A DNA stretch of 64,000 nucleotides from Embleya scabrispora (GTDB lineage: Bacteria > Actinomycetota > Actinomycetes > Streptomycetales > Streptomycetaceae), in NCBI RefSeq assembly GCF_002024165.1, contig NZ_MWQN01000001.1, positions 1,116,001 to 1,180,000 of the forward strand, given 5' to 3'. Positions 52,979-63,313 of this stretch are shown piece by piece (within the stretch, counting starts at the first letter, position 1; the number at the start of each line of letters is the position of its first letter). Both the position numbers and the translations under genes were made by a program. A model generated the notes under the pieces. That model searched no databases. It saw only the letters and a list, made by a program, of their open reading frames with translations, and had not been told where the DNA came from.

Positions 52979-53827
52979 TTACGACGCGGCGTCGGCGTCG
53001 GCCGTGTGCAGGGCGAGCATGCGGCGGGCGCGCAGCACGAACGGCGGGGCCAGCACGCGGTCCTTCTCGACCGCGAAGCCGTAGGGGGTGCTGTCGTAGT
53101 CCGCCACCACGCGGCGGTATTCGGCGAGTTCGTCCGCGCCGACCGCGAAGGTCGCGGCGATCACGTCCACCTGGCGGGGGTGGATCGCCGCCTTGCCGGT
53201 GAATCCGGCGCTCCGGGCGGCCCGGCACTGGGCCTCGACCAGGTCCAGGTCGTGCAGTTCGAAGGAGTTGGTGTCGATCGCGGGCACCCGGTACCGGGAC
53301 GCCGCGGCACACAACCGGGCCCGGGCGTGGTCGAGGTAGACCTCGCTCGGGGCGTACAACTCGGCGGTCAGATCGGCCTGTCCGAAGCACAGACCGTCGC
53401 TGACCTCGGCGATCTCCAGGGCGTTCTCCACCGCGTCGACGGTCTCGATGAAGCTGCACACACCGGGCGGGCGCGAAGTGCGCGAGAGCAGTGAGCGGTA
53501 TATCGCCACGTCGCCCGCGCCGGCGATCTTCGGGATGAAGACCACGTCGATCGGGACGCCGCCGATTCTCGCGTCGGCGTCGAGCAGGAACCGCATGTCC
53601 TCCAGGCCGTCGTACGTGGCGATGGTGTTCACCCGCAGTCCCAGCGCGGGCAGTTCGGCCCGGGTCAGGTCGACGCCGGCCAGGGCCTCGCGCGCCTCGA
53701 CCTTGCGGGCCGGGTGGATGGAGTCCTCCAGGTCCAACACCAGCATGTCCGCGCGCATCCGGCCGGGTTCGGCCACCGATGCCACGCGCAGTGCGGGGGT
53801 GTAGAGCAGGCTCGCGTGTGCTCTCAT
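52979..53827 (-). CDS. CitE/HpcH-type lyase (malyl/citramalyl-CoA lyase-like)
   Basis: 282 residues of the TIM-barrel aldolase family. Motifs: ADMLVLDLEDSIHPARKVEA (metal and CoA region), VFIPKIAGAGDVA, CSFIETVDAVENALEIAEVS (metal Glu), CFGQADLTAEL, and GKAAIHPRQVDVI near the end. It cleaves or forms a C-C bond between an acyl-CoA and an oxo acid. With the LeuA-like synthase and MaoC dehydratase in the same operon it suggests a small chain-building module. The start overlaps the oxygenase stop. Confidence 0.87.
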   Translation of the reverse strand: MRAHASLLYTPALRVASVAEPGRMRADMLVLDLEDSIHPARKVEAREALAGVDLTRAELPALGLRVNTIATYDGLEDMRFLLDADARIGGVPIDVVFIPKIAGAGDVAIYRSLLSRTSRPPGVCSFIETVDAVENALEIAEVSDGLCFGQADLTAELYAPSEVYLDHARARLCAAASRYRVPAIDTNSFELHDLDLVEAQCRAARSAGFTGKAAIHPRQVDVIAATFAVGADELAEYRRVVADYDSTPYGFAVEKDRVLAPPFVLRARRMLALHTADADAAS

Positions 53828-54777
53828 CGCGCACTCTCCCTTCCGAACAGCAGATTCATCTTCCGCAGCGAGAACTCCTCGTAGCGGATCGGTTCGTACC
53901 TGGCGGGCCGGTCCTTGACGAACGCGGGGAAGCAGTCGATGACGGTGTCGTCGTTGGCCAGCTTGAAGAACGCGATCGACTGCCTGCGGCGCACGTCGAG
54001 CCGGACCCGGTGCGGCGTGGAGACGTACTCGTCGTTGGACCAACGGGCCATCAGGTCACCGATGTTGACGATGAACGTGTCCTGCTCGCGCACGCCCACG
54101 TCCAGCCACTCGCCCGCGCGGTCGCGGATCTGCAGGCCCGGGCCGTCCTGGGTGAGCAGCGTGATCAGCGTGCCGTCGGTGTGCTGCCCCATGCCCTGGT
54201 CGTTGACGAACTCCGGGGCGATGCCCGGGTACAGGTGCGAGCGGAGCGAGTCGTTCGAGGTGTCGGTGCGAATCGCGAAGAAGTCGCGGGGCAGGTCCAG
54301 GGCCAGCGCGAGGAGTTCGGCGATCCGGTCGGACACCGACTCGCAGGCCGCGAAGTACCGCTTCAGCGCGCCGCGGAAGGCCGCGCCGTCCGGGTCGTCG
54401 GGGAAGGGCAGTTCCTCGTCGTCGTCCAGGATCAGCCGGCCGACGCTGAACTTCTCCACGTAGTCCGACGGCATGCCGGCCCTGCCGGTGTAGGCGTAGG
54501 CGTTCTCGGACAACAGCGCGCTGTATCCGTAGGGGCTGTAGTCGTTGTCGCCGCGCACCGTGCTGGTCCGCATCGCGAACTCGTGTTTGGTGTCCAGCGG
54601 GAGCCCGAAGAAGTCCAGCGAGGCGGCGTAGGCGTCGGTGAACACGTCGGCGGCGATGCCGTGGCCGCGCACGATGAAGAAGCCCGTTCCTTTGCAGGCC
54701 CGGGAGATCTCCTCGGCGACGGCGCGTTCGGCGTCGGCGTCGGTGCGCGCTGCCGTCAGGTCGACGACCGGGATCAT
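53824..54777 (-). CDS. Isopenicillin-N-synthase-like Fe(II)/2-oxoglutarate oxygenase
   Basis: 317 residues. The facial triad is His199 and Asp201 (GQHTDGT) and His256 (STPHRVRL), with the 2-oxoglutarate-binding R-x-S at residues 265-267. The N-terminal domain has GTGFFIVRGHGI, diagnostic of DIOX_N. All catalytic residues are intact. The likely role is hydroxylation, desaturation or ring closure of a pathway intermediate. Overlaps on both sides place it firmly in the operon. Confidence 0.92.
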   Translation of the reverse strand: MIPVVDLTAARTDADAERAVAEEISRACKGTGFFIVRGHGIAADVFTDAYAASLDFFGLPLDTKHEFAMRTSTVRGDNDYSPYGYSALLSENAYAYTGRAGMPSDYVEKFSVGRLILDDDEELPFPDDPDGAAFRGALKRYFAACESVSDRIAELLALALDLPRDFFAIRTDTSNDSLRSHLYPGIAPEFVNDQGMGQHTDGTLITLLTQDGPGLQIRDRAGEWLDVGVREQDTFIVNIGDLMARWSNDEYVSTPHRVRLDVRRRQSIAFFKLANDDTVIDCFPAFVKDRPARYEPIRYEEFSLRKMNLLFGRESAR

Positions 54778-55277
54778 CGGTCTTCCTTTCGTCGGGGGAC
54801 GAGGACGGTCCGGTCGAAGGCGATCACGGTCACGCCGTCCTGGTTCAGGCCCGTGGTGTGCACGGTGACGATCCCCTCGTCGGGCCGGGTCTTCGACTCG
54901 CGTTTGGCGAGGATGCGGGTCTGTGCGTAGAGGGTGTCGCCGACGAACACGGGGGCGGACAGCCGCACCTTGTCCCAGCCGAGGTTGGCCACGCCCTTGG
55001 CGCTGATCGTGGCCACGGTCATGCCGTTGACGATGCCGAAGGTGACCAGGCTGGACACCACGATGCGGCCGAAGCCGGTCTGTTCGGCGTATACGGCGTC
55101 GATGTGCAGCGGGTGCTGGTTGAGGCAGAGCAGCGAACTCCACACGTTGTCGGTCATGGTGATCGTCCGGCCGGGTCGGTGTTCGACGACCTCGCCGGGG
55201 ACGAAGTCCTCGTATTCCAGGCCGCCGTCCTCCCGGTAGGTCCCGGGGGCGACGGTCCGGAAGGAATTCGTCCTCAT
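54774..55277 (-). CDS. MaoC-type hot-dog dehydratase
   Basis: 167 residues. [21 protein letters not shown] opens the hot-dog fold and [22 protein letters not shown] is the hydratase-2 motif region with the catalytic Asn/His pair, as in mesaconyl-CoA hydratase and related enzymes. It would add or remove water from an acyl-CoA. The start overlaps the LeuA-like stop. Its pairing with a CitE-like lyase echoes mesaconyl-CoA/methylmalyl-CoA chemistry. Confidence 0.88.
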   Translation of the reverse strand: MRTNSFRTVAPGTYREDGGLEYEDFVPGEVVEHRPGRTITMTDNVWSSLLCLNQHPLHIDAVYAEQTGFGRIVVSSLVTFGIVNGMTVATISAKGVANLGWDKVRLSAPVFVGDTLYAQTRILAKRESKTRPDEGIVTVHTTGLNQDGVTVIAFDRTVLVPRRKEDR

Positions 55278-57031
55278 CGCGATCCTCCTCGTGCGCTTTC
55301 GGCGCCGCCGGAGTCGAGGCCGGCCCCCACGCTCGAGGCGACACCCGCCCCCGGGCCGGTGCCCGCTTCCGCTCCCCCGCCCGCGTCCGCGCCCGCGCGG
55401 CGCAGCGCGGAACGGCCCGCGCGCAGGGCCGCGTCCGTGGCGCCGTCAGCCAGGCCGACACCCCAGAACGCGGCGGTGGCCGTGGCCAGTTCCACGTAGC
55501 AGACGGTCGCGTCCCGCGCGCCGGCGATCGACACCCGGGTGAATTCGACGCCGTAAGCGGCGGCCAACTCCTCGATCACCTCGTGCTCGTCGGCCGCGCC
55601 CCGACAGACGGCGCTCGGGTCGACGCAATAGGTCTCCCGGAACAGCCGCCAGATGTCCTGCGGATCCAGTTCGCGCCCGGTGGCGTCGGTGACGTCCTGT
55701 ACCACGCCGGCGAAGTCGCGGCGCAGGCCGACCGGCAGGTCCAGTCCCCAGCCGGCCTTGAGGACGTAGGCGATGCCGCCCTTGCCCGATTGGCTGTTCA
55801 CCCGGATGATCGCCTCGTAGTCGCGGCCGACGTCCCTGGGGTCGATCGGCAGATACGGCACCTGCCACGGCGCGTTCGTCGGATCTCCGCCGGCCCGCTC
55901 GGCCAGTGCCGCCAGGCCCTTGGCGATGGCGTCCTGATGGGTGCCGGAGAAGGCGGTGTAGACGAGGTCGCCGGCGTACGGGTGCCGCGGGTGCACCGGC
56001 AGTCGGTTGCAGTCCTCGACGATCTCGCGGACCGCGTCGATGTCGGAGAGTTCCAGTTCCGGATCCACGCCGCGGCCGAAGAGGTTGAGCGCGAGGGTCA
56101 CCAGGCACACGTTGCCGGTGCGCTCGCCGTTGCCGAACAGGGTGCCCTCGACCCGGTCGGCCCCGGCCATCAGGGCGAGTTCGGCCGAGGCCACGGCGGT
56201 GCCCCGGTCGTTGTGCGGGTGCACGGACAACACGATCGAGTCGCGGCGGTCCAGGTTGCGGTGCATCCACTCGATCTGGTCGGCGAAGACGTTGGGCGAG
56301 TGGGTCTCCACGGTGGTCGGGAGGTTGAGCACGAGCGGTCGGTCCGGGCAGGCGTCGACGACGGCCGCGACCCGGTCGGCGATCTCCAGGGCGAAGTCCG
56401 GCTCGGTGACGTTGAACGTCTCGGGCGAGTACTCGAAGCGGATGTCCGCGCCGTTCTCCCGCTCCGCGAGCCGCACCAGGTCCTCGGCACCGGTGACGGC
56501 CATCCGCAACACCTCGGCGCGCGACATGCCGAACACCACGTCGCGCCACAGGCACGCGGTCGCGTGGCACAAATGCACCACCGCGCGTTCGGCGCCGCGA
56601 ATGGCGTCGAAGGTGCGCTCGACGAGTTCGGTTCTGGCCGGGGTGAAAACCGATACGGTGACGTCGTCCGGAATTCCGTTCTTGATCACCAGTTCGCGGA
56701 CGAAGTCGAAATCGTCGACGCTCGCCGCCGGATATCCGATCTCGATGTCCTTGAAACCGAGCCCGACCAGCAGGTCGAACATGCGCTTCTTCCGGCGCAG
56801 GTCCATGGGCTCGGCCAGGGCCTGGTTCCCGTCTCTGAGGTCGACCGACGCCCACACCGGCGCACGGTCGAGCACCCGGTCCGGCCATGCCCTCGACCCA
56901 CCGTCCCGGCCCGGCGGCAACACCGGGTCGTTCCGCGTGTAGCGGTGAAACGGCATCGACGAGGGGCGCTGCGGAAAACCGGGGTTCCGTCTCGGCGCAG
57001 AAAATGGTGAGCCCGTTCCACTCACTCCCAC
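55274..57031 (-). CDS. 2-Isopropylmalate synthase-like enzyme (LeuA type)
   Basis: 585 residues, the length of the longer LeuA class. The HMGL-like barrel begins with [17 protein letters not shown] (metal-binding RDGxQ), continues with [20 protein letters not shown] and [20 protein letters not shown] (metal His pair), and has [19 protein letters not shown]. The C-terminal LeuA regulatory domain follows from about 440, ending with [18 protein letters not shown]; the last ~40 residues are an Ala/Gly tail. It condenses acetyl-CoA with a 2-oxo acid. No leuB, leuC or leuD is nearby, which favours a specialised role. First gene of the operon; GAGAGG precedes the GTG. Confidence 0.9.
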   Translation of the reverse strand: MGVSGTGSPFSAPRRNPGFPQRPSSMPFHRYTRNDPVLPPGRDGGSRAWPDRVLDRAPVWASVDLRDGNQALAEPMDLRRKKRMFDLLVGLGFKDIEIGYPAASVDDFDFVRELVIKNGIPDDVTVSVFTPARTELVERTFDAIRGAERAVVHLCHATACLWRDVVFGMSRAEVLRMAVTGAEDLVRLAERENGADIRFEYSPETFNVTEPDFALEIADRVAAVVDACPDRPLVLNLPTTVETHSPNVFADQIEWMHRNLDRRDSIVLSVHPHNDRGTAVASAELALMAGADRVEGTLFGNGERTGNVCLVTLALNLFGRGVDPELELSDIDAVREIVEDCNRLPVHPRHPYAGDLVYTAFSGTHQDAIAKGLAALAERAGGDPTNAPWQVPYLPIDPRDVGRDYEAIIRVNSQSGKGGIAYVLKAGWGLDLPVGLRRDFAGVVQDVTDATGRELDPQDIWRLFRETYCVDPSAVCRGAADEHEVIEELAAAYGVEFTRVSIAGARDATVCYVELATATAAFWGVGLADGATDAALRAGRSALRRAGADAGGGAEAGTGPGAGVASSVGAGLDSGGAESARGGSR

Positions 57032-57281
57032 GATGAATTCCTCTCGCAGTTGGCGGCGCCCCGAACGTAGCCGGCGGCGGGCCCTGCGGAAATCAGAGGA
57101 ACCTCTAGAGCGAACCCTGGAATCGGATCAATGGCGCGCATTCGGGCGGGTCCGACAGATTTCCCGGTTGACGTCCCCGGTTTGCCCCCGGATAGGATTT
57201 CGGCGCACCGATCGACCCTGCCCGGCACCGCTCGGCGGTCCGCGAGACCGCGTCGGTTCGCACGCCCGCACCCATCGCCTC

Positions 57282-58707
57282 ATGCGAAACGGCAACCTCA
57301 TGGCCAACTCGACCGGTTCCGACCACCGCACGCCCAGGGCGGACCACGCGCCGCCGCGGCCGGGGCGGGTACTGACGGTGGTCAGCCTGGGCTACGGGAT
57401 GATGGTCATCGACATCAGCATCGTGAACGTGGCGATCCCGGCCATCCGCACCGACCTGCACGCGAGTCTGGCCACGATGCAACTCGTGGTCGACGCGTAC
57501 GTGATCGTGCTGGCCAGTCTGGTGCTGGCCGGCGCCGCGGCGGTCGGGCGCTACGGGTCGGTGTCCGTGTTCCGCGTGGGCACGGCGGTGTTCGGGGTGG
57601 CCTCGGTGTTGTGCGGACTCGCCCCGAACGGCGCGGTGTTGGTCGCGATGCGGGCCGGCCAGGGGCTGGGCGCGGTGCTGCTCGTGCCCGCGTCGTTGGT
57701 GATGCTCAGCGATACCTACAAGGAGCCGAACGAGCGCGCCAAGGCGGTCGCCGTCTGGGCGATGGTGGCCGGAAGTCCGGTCGCCTTCGGGCCGGTTCTC
57801 GGTGGGGCGCTGGTCGGCGCGATCGGCTGGCGGAGCATCTTCCTGGTCAACGCGCCGATCGTGGTGATCACGCTGTGGCTCGCGGCCCGCCACATGCCCG
57901 GGCGCGAGAAGGGGCCCGACGCGCCGCCCGGGGCCCGGGAACCGCAGGATCTTCCCGGGCAGTTGCTCGCCATCGTGGTACTGGGCGGTATCGCGTTGGC
58001 GCTGACCGAGGGGCACGAGCTGGGCTGGACCCATCCGCTGCCCCTGACGGCGGCCGGCGTCGCGCTGGTCGGGCTCGTCGCCTTCGTGATGTGGCAGCGG
58101 GCGTGCACGTTCCCGATGATTCCGGGCGATTCTGTTCCGGGCTCCGGGGTTCCGCGAGTTCGTGCTGGTGGGTCTGCTGCTGTTCGTCGGCTACTACGGC
58201 CTGGTCTTCGCGATCAGCGTGTTCCTCCAGCAGGTGCACGGCTACGGGCCGGTCGCCACCGGACTGTGCTTTTTGCCCTCCGCGTTGCCGATCACGTTCA
58301 TGCCCCTGGTCGCCGGGCGGGTCAACGCCCGGCTCGGCGCCTTCCGGGTGCTGGCCATCGCGACCGTGTCGACCACGATCGGCGGCGTGTTGCTGATTTT
58401 CCTCGGCGGCGAGACCCCGATCGGTGTCGGTGTCGGGCTCACCTTCATCGGACTCGGCTTCGGGCTGGCGACCGTGCCGCAGATCACCCTGGTCATGGCG
58501 ACCGCCCCGGAGCACCGCACGGCGATCGCCAGTGGACTGCTCTCGGCGGCGCGCAGTTCCGGAACCATGATCGGCGTCGCGCTGATCGGCGGCCTCCAGT
58601 CCGGGAACACGATCGCCGCACCGGCGACCGCGGCCGTGGTGGTCTACCTGCTGATGGCGGTGGCCACGGCCGTCGGCGGGCGCCGACTGCCCGCGCACAC
58701 CGGCTAG
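57282..58707 (+). pseudogene. MFS exporter (DHA2) interrupted by a one-base insertion
   Basis: The N-terminal part (57282 to about 58130) and the C-terminal part (about 58131 to 58707) are both good MFS sequence but in different frames. Reading GATCTG instead of GATTCTG at 58128-58134 would give an uninterrupted exporter of about 475 residues, through FRAPGFREFVLVGLLLFVG. Family features: MMVIDISIVNVAIPAIRTDL (DHA2 helix 1) and MRAGQGLGAVLLVPASLVML. The start is uncertain between ATGs at 57282 and 57300. It may be a sequencing error, a recent mutation or, less likely, a programmed shift. It sits between the biosynthetic operon and the reductase gene and is the expected exporter of the product. 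Confidence 0.8.
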
Positions 58708-58774
58708 CCGAAACCGCGTCCTCCCCGCCTCTCGGGCCGCCGATTCATCCGACTCGCCACCCATCGGAGCACTC

Positions 58775-61700
58775 ATGCCTGAGCATCAGACGCATCACGA
58801 CCTCGCGGCCCGCGTCACCGCACTTCGGGCGCACGATCCCGAATTCGCCCGCGCGATCCCCTCGTCGAGCGTCGCCGACGCCATCGCCGGATGCGACGGC
58901 AGCCTCGTCGCCACCATCGCCGCCGCGATGCACGGCTACGCGGACCGGCCGGCGCTGGCCCGACGCGCCGAACGGCTCGTCCGCGACCCCGACACCGGCC
59001 GCTCCACCCTCGAACTGCTGCCGGAATTCGAGTACTTCGGCTATGCCGAGGTGTGGCGGCGGGTGGTGGCGCTCGCCGGCGCGTGGGCCGAGAGCGTCGA
59101 AGGCGGCCTGCGCATGGGCGACTTCGTCGCGGTGGTCGGGTTCACCGGCGTCGACCATGCCACGATCGACCTGGCCTGCATGTACCTGGGCGCGGTCGCG
59201 GTCCCGCTGCCGACCGGCTCCCCCGCCGCGCGGCTGGCGCCGATCGTCGCGGAGACGGCACCCCGGATCCTCGCCACCGATCTCGACGCCATCGACGTGG
59301 CGGTCGAGACCGTACTGCGCTCGGCGTCCATCGAGCGCGTGGTGGTCTTCGACCACGATGCCCGCGTGGACGCGCATCGGGGCGTGCTGCGAGCGGCCGC
59401 GGACAAACTGGCCGGGCGCGCCGCGGTGGTCTCGCTCGCCGAGGAACTGCGGCGCGGGGAAGGGCTGCCGACCGTGCCGGCCCGGGACGACGGCGATCCG
59501 GATCGGCTGGTCGGCCTGATCTACACATCAGGCAGCACCGGCACCCCGAAGGGCGCGATCTACACCGCGTCGATGATCACCCGGATGTGGCAGAACGGGC
59601 GCGGCGGCATGACCAACGCCGGGGCGAGCCCCGACACCCCGCTGCCGACGATCGTCCTGCACTACATGCCGATGAGCCACGTCAACGGCCGGGCCTGGCT
59701 GATCTCCGGACTGTCCTCGGGCGGCATCGGATTCTTCGCCGCGCGCGGCGACATGTCCACCCTGTTCGACGACATCCGGTTGTCCCGGCCCACCGTGCTG
59801 AGCCTGGTGCCGAGGATCTGCGACATGGTGCATCAGCGCTACCTGCTGGAGGTCGACCGCGTCACGCGCGCCGCGACCGAAGCGGGCGCCGACATCGACG
59901 TGTCGACCGCCGAGGAAACCGCGCGCGACAGGATCCGGGACGGCATGCTCGGCGGCCGGATCGTCAGCGCCCTGTGCGGCAGCGCGCCGCTGTCGGCCGC
60001 GATGCACACGTTCATGGCCCGGGTGCTGGGCACCCGGATCGTGGACTGCTACGGCTCGACGGAGACCACCCGGGCGGTGGTCGTCGACGGGCGGGTACGG
60101 CGGCCCCCGGTACTCGACTACCGACTGGTGGACGTCCCGGAACTGGGCTACTTCGGCACGGACAAACCCCACCCGCGCGGCGAACTGCGGCTGAAGTCCG
60201 TCGGGTTGGTGCCCGGCTACTACCGGCAACCCGAGGTCGACGCGCGGACGTTCGACGCGGACGGCTACTACCGCACGGGCGACGTGTTCGCCGAACTCGC
60301 CCCCGATCACCTGGTCTACGTCGACCGGACGAACAACGTGGTCAAGTTGTCCCAGGGCGAGTTCGTGGCGATCTCGCGTCTGGAGGCGCTGTACGCGACC
60401 AGCCCGCACATCGCGCAGATCCACATATACGGCAGCCCGGAACAGGCGTTCCTGCTCGCCGTGGTGGTCCCCGCCCGCAGCGGCTCGACGCCGGCGGACG
60501 ACGATACGACCCGGGCGGGGATCCTGGACGCGATGCGCGAACTGGCGCGCGACGCGGGGTTGGCGGCGTACGAGATCCCGCACGACGTGATCCTCGAACC
60601 CGAGCCGTTCACGGTGGCCAACGGGCTGCTGTCGGGGATCGGCAAGCCGCTGCGCCCCGCCCTCCTCGCCCGCTACGGCGCCCGCCTGGAACGGTTGTAC
60701 GCGGACATCGCGGCGGGCCGGGCCGGTCGCTTCGCCGCGCTGCGGGACGCCGGGCCGCACGCGGCGCCCCTGGACGCGGTCCTGGCCGCGGTACAGGTCA
60801 CCCTCGGGCATCCCGCGTCGGCTCTGCGTCCGGACGCCGGATTCGCCGAGTTGGGCGGGGACTCCCTGTCCGCGCACACCTTCGCGACCGTGCTGGAGCA
60901 GATCTTCGACGTGGAGGTCCCGGTACAGCTCGTCCTCGGCCCCACCGCGACCCTGACCCGCATCGCGGACCATCTCGGCGCGGCCCGGGAACCGCATCCG
61001 GCCCGGCCCACCTTCGCCTCGATCCACGGCCGCGACGCGGTCGAGGTGCGCGCGGACGAGCTGAGCCCGGAGCGGTTCATGGACGCGGGACTGCTTCGCC
61101 GCCCCGCGAGCCGGCCGGCCGCGGCGCCGGCCGGAACCGTCCTGCTCACCGGCGCGACCGGCTACCTGGGCGCGTTCCTGGCCGTCGAGTGGCTGCGACG
61201 GATGGCCGACACCGGCGGCCGGCTGATCTGTCCGACCCGCGCGGAGGACGATGCGGCGGCCCGGGAGCGGGTGGTCCGCTGCCTGCGCGCCGCGTCGGCG
61301 GATCGGCCGGGCTGGTTCGACGCGGTCGCCGCCCGGCATCTGGAGGTCCCGGCCGCCGACGTGTCCGCGCCGCGCCTGGGCCTGGACGCGTCGACCTGGC
61401 GGCGGCTGGCCGCCGAGACCGATCGCATCGTGCACGCCGCGGCCCTGGTCAACCACGTGCTTCCGTACGGCCGGTTGTTCGGCCCGAACGTGGTCGGCAC
61501 CGCGGAGCTGATCGAACTCGCGCTCACCGGCCCGGCGAAGCCGTTCACCTTCGTGTCCACCATCGCCGCCGCACTGGAGCCCGACGGATCGGTACTCGAC
61601 GAGACGGTCGACGTGCGCACCGCGGCACCGGTCCGCCGGCTGGACGGGTCCGACGCGAACGGATACGCCACCGGCAAGTGGGCCGGCGAGGTGCTCCTGC

Positions 61701-62314
61701 GCGCCGCGCATGAGCGAACGGGCCTGCCGGTGACGGTATTTCGGCCGGACATGATCCTGGCCCACCGTCGACTGCCGGGCGTGGTCAACCTGCCCGACCG
61801 CTTCACCCGGCTGATCCTCAGCGTGGTGGCCACCGGCATGGCGCCGCTCTCGTTCCACCACCTCGACGCGGACGGGCGGCGGCGCCGGGCGCACTACAGC
61901 GGCCTGCCCGTCGACTTCACCGCGGCGGCGATCACCGCGCTCGGCGCCGACGCCTCGGACGGGTACCGCACGTATCACGCGGTCAACGCCAACGACGACG
62001 GCGTCTCCCTGGACGAGATGGTGGACTGGCTGATCGCCGCCGGGCACCCGATCCGCCGGTTCGCCGACTACGAGCAGTGGCGCATGCGCTTCGAGGCGGC
62101 GCTGCGCGGGCTGCCCGAGGAGCGGCGGCGAGGCTCGCTGCTCCCGCTGCTCCCGGCCTACGCCCGACCGAGCGAACCGCGACCGGCCGGCGCCGTCCCC
62201 AACGCCCGCTTCACCGCCGCGCTTGCCGCCGTCGGCGGCGAGCCCGTCCCGTCCATCACACCGGACTACCTCGCCAAGTGTGTCGCCGACCTGCGCGGCC
62301 TCGACCTCCTGTGA
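58775..62314 (+). CDS. car: Carboxylic acid reductase (A-T-R, CAR)
   Basis: 1179 residues with three domains. The adenylation domain has LIYTSGSTGTPKGAIY near residue 250 and CYGSTETTRAVVVDG, GYYRTGDVFAEL and VKLSQGEFVAISRLEALY later. The thiolation domain has FAELGGDSLSAHTFA with the phosphopantetheine Ser near 697. The reductase domain opens with VLLTGATGYLGAFLAVEWL near 790 and has GYATGKWAGEVLLR, the Tyr/Lys pair of the short-chain dehydrogenase fold. All are typical of bacterial CARs, which turn acids into aldehydes with ATP and NADPH; a phosphopantetheinyl transferase must be supplied elsewhere. GGAG precedes the ATG. It is divergent from the biosynthetic operon and likely makes the final aldehyde. 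Confidence 0.95.
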   Translation: MPEHQTHHDLAARVTALRAHDPEFARAIPSSSVADAIAGCDGSLVATIAAAMHGYADRPALARRAERLVRDPDTGRSTLELLPEFEYFGYAEVWRRVVALAGAWAESVEGGLRMGDFVAVVGFTGVDHATIDLACMYLGAVAVPLPTGSPAARLAPIVAETAPRILATDLDAIDVAVETVLRSASIERVVVFDHDARVDAHRGVLRAAADKLAGRAAVVSLAEELRRGEGLPTVPARDDGDPDRLVGLIYTSGSTGTPKGAIYTASMITRMWQNGRGGMTNAGASPDTPLPTIVLHYMPMSHVNGRAWLISGLSSGGIGFFAARGDMSTLFDDIRLSRPTVLSLVPRICDMVHQRYLLEVDRVTRAATEAGADIDVSTAEETARDRIRDGMLGGRIVSALCGSAPLSAAMHTFMARVLGTRIVDCYGSTETTRAVVVDGRVRRPPVLDYRLVDVPELGYFGTDKPHPRGELRLKSVGLVPGYYRQPEVDARTFDADGYYRTGDVFAELAPDHLVYVDRTNNVVKLSQGEFVAISRLEALYATSPHIAQIHIYGSPEQAFLLAVVVPARSGSTPADDDTTRAGILDAMRELARDAGLAAYEIPHDVILEPEPFTVANGLLSGIGKPLRPALLARYGARLERLYADIAAGRAGRFAALRDAGPHAAPLDAVLAAVQVTLGHPASALRPDAGFAELGGDSLSAHTFATVLEQIFDVEVPVQLVLGPTATLTRIADHLGAAREPHPARPTFASIHGRDAVEVRADELSPERFMDAGLLRRPASRPAAAPAGTVLLTGATGYLGAFLAVEWLRRMADTGGRLICPTRAEDDAAARERVVRCLRAASADRPGWFDAVAARHLEVPAADVSAPRLGLDASTWRRLAAETDRIVHAAALVNHVLPYGRLFGPNVVGTAELIELALTGPAKPFTFVSTIAAALEPDGSVLDETVDVRTAAPVRRLDGSDANGYATGKWAGEVLLRAAHERTGLPVTVFRPDMILAHRRLPGVVNLPDRFTRLILSVVATGMAPLSFHHLDADGRRRRAHYSGLPVDFTAAAITALGADASDGYRTYHAVNANDDGVSLDEMVDWLIAAGHPIRRFADYEQWRMRFEAALRGLPEERRRGSLLPLLPAYARPSEPRPAGAVPNARFTAALAAVGGEPVPSITPDYLAKCVADLRGLDLL

Positions 62315-62332
62315 GGCGGGGCGGCGTCCGGT

Positions 62333-63313
62333 TCAGCCGCCGGGCAGGAGCACCACACGTCTGCCGTGCAACCGGCCCTGTTCCATCCGCCGATGCATCT
62401 CGGCGGCGGCGCTCAGCGGTTGTTGCTCGAGCGTACGGGCCCGGAGTCGGCCGTTCGCCAGGAGGCGGTTGATCGTGCCCGCCGCCTCGGCGAGTTCGCC
62501 GGACGTGGCATGCGAGATGACGAAGCCGGCGATCGAACAGTCCTTCATGTAGAGGCGGCGCACCGGCACCACCGGATCGGTGCCGGTCGCCGCCAGGACG
62601 ACGACCCGGCCGCGCGGGGCGAGCAGCTCGACCGCCTCGGTCAGGTCGTTGCGGCCGGAGCAGTCCAGGTGCACGTCGACTCCGCCGGGGCAGGCGGCGG
62701 CGATCAGGTCGAGGAGCTTCGGGTCCCGGTAGTCGAAGGCCGCGTCGGCGCCCAGGGCCCGGCAGTGGTGGAGATCCGCGGCGGCGGCGGTGGCGATCAC
62801 CCGGGCCCCGGCGTCGACGGCCAGGGTCACCATGGCGCTGCCGACGTTCCCGGCCGCGCCGAGCACCAGGACCGTGTCGCCGGCGGTGACCCGGCCGTGG
62901 GTGAACAGGGCCAGATACGCGGTGGCGGCGGGATGTACCACGGCGACCGCCGCCGTCGGGTCGACACCCGCCGGGAGGGGGTAGAGCCGGTCGGCGGCCA
63001 CCACCGCCTGTTCGGCCGCCGCACCCGGCCGCCCGCCGTGGCCGAGGCTGTTGGCCCACACGAGATCGCCGACAGTGAAGCCCGGCGCACCCGGCCCGGC
63101 CGCTGCCACCGTGCCGACCAGGTCGCGGCTGATCACCAGCGGAAACCCGACGGGCGTGCGGAAGACCCCGGAACGAAGCAGGATGTCGACCGGGTTGACG
63201 GTGGTGCCGAGGACGTCCACCAGGACATCGGTCGGCCCCGGTGTGGGCGCCGGGAGTTCGCCGTAGCGGATGTTCTCCGCCGGTCCGAGCGAGTCGATGA
63301 AGGCTGCGCGCAT
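62333..63313 (-). CDS. Quinone oxidoreductase-like MDR-family NADPH dehydrogenase
   Basis: 326 residues. The zinc-free MDR fold has TVNPVDILLRSGVFRTPVGFP near the start, VLVLGAAGNVGSAMVTLA as the NADPH loop, and a C-terminal RGRVVVLAATG strand. No Cys/His zinc ligands are seen. It would reduce an enone or quinone. Convergent with the reductase gene, 18 bases apart. Membership in the cluster is likely but not proven. Confidence 0.88.
   Translation of the reverse strand: MRAAFIDSLGPAENIRYGELPAPTPGPTDVLVDVLGTTVNPVDILLRSGVFRTPVGFPLVISRDLVGTVAAAGPGAPGFTVGDLVWANSLGHGGRPGAAAEQAVVAADRLYPLPAGVDPTAAVAVVHPAATAYLALFTHGRVTAGDTVLVLGAAGNVGSAMVTLAVDAGARVIATAAAADLHHCRALGADAAFDYRDPKLLDLIAAACPGGVDVHLDCSGRNDLTEAVELLAPRGRVVVLAATGTDPVVPVRRLYMKDCSIAGFVISHATSGELAEAAGTINRLLANGRLRARTLEQQPLSAAAEMHRRMEQGRLHGRRVVLLPGG

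Noticed and set aside
57095-57106. Short hairpin AGAGG-AA-CCTCT in the divergent region between the LeuA-like gene and the exporter
   Set aside because: Only five base pairs; not distinguishable from chance in GC-rich DNA.
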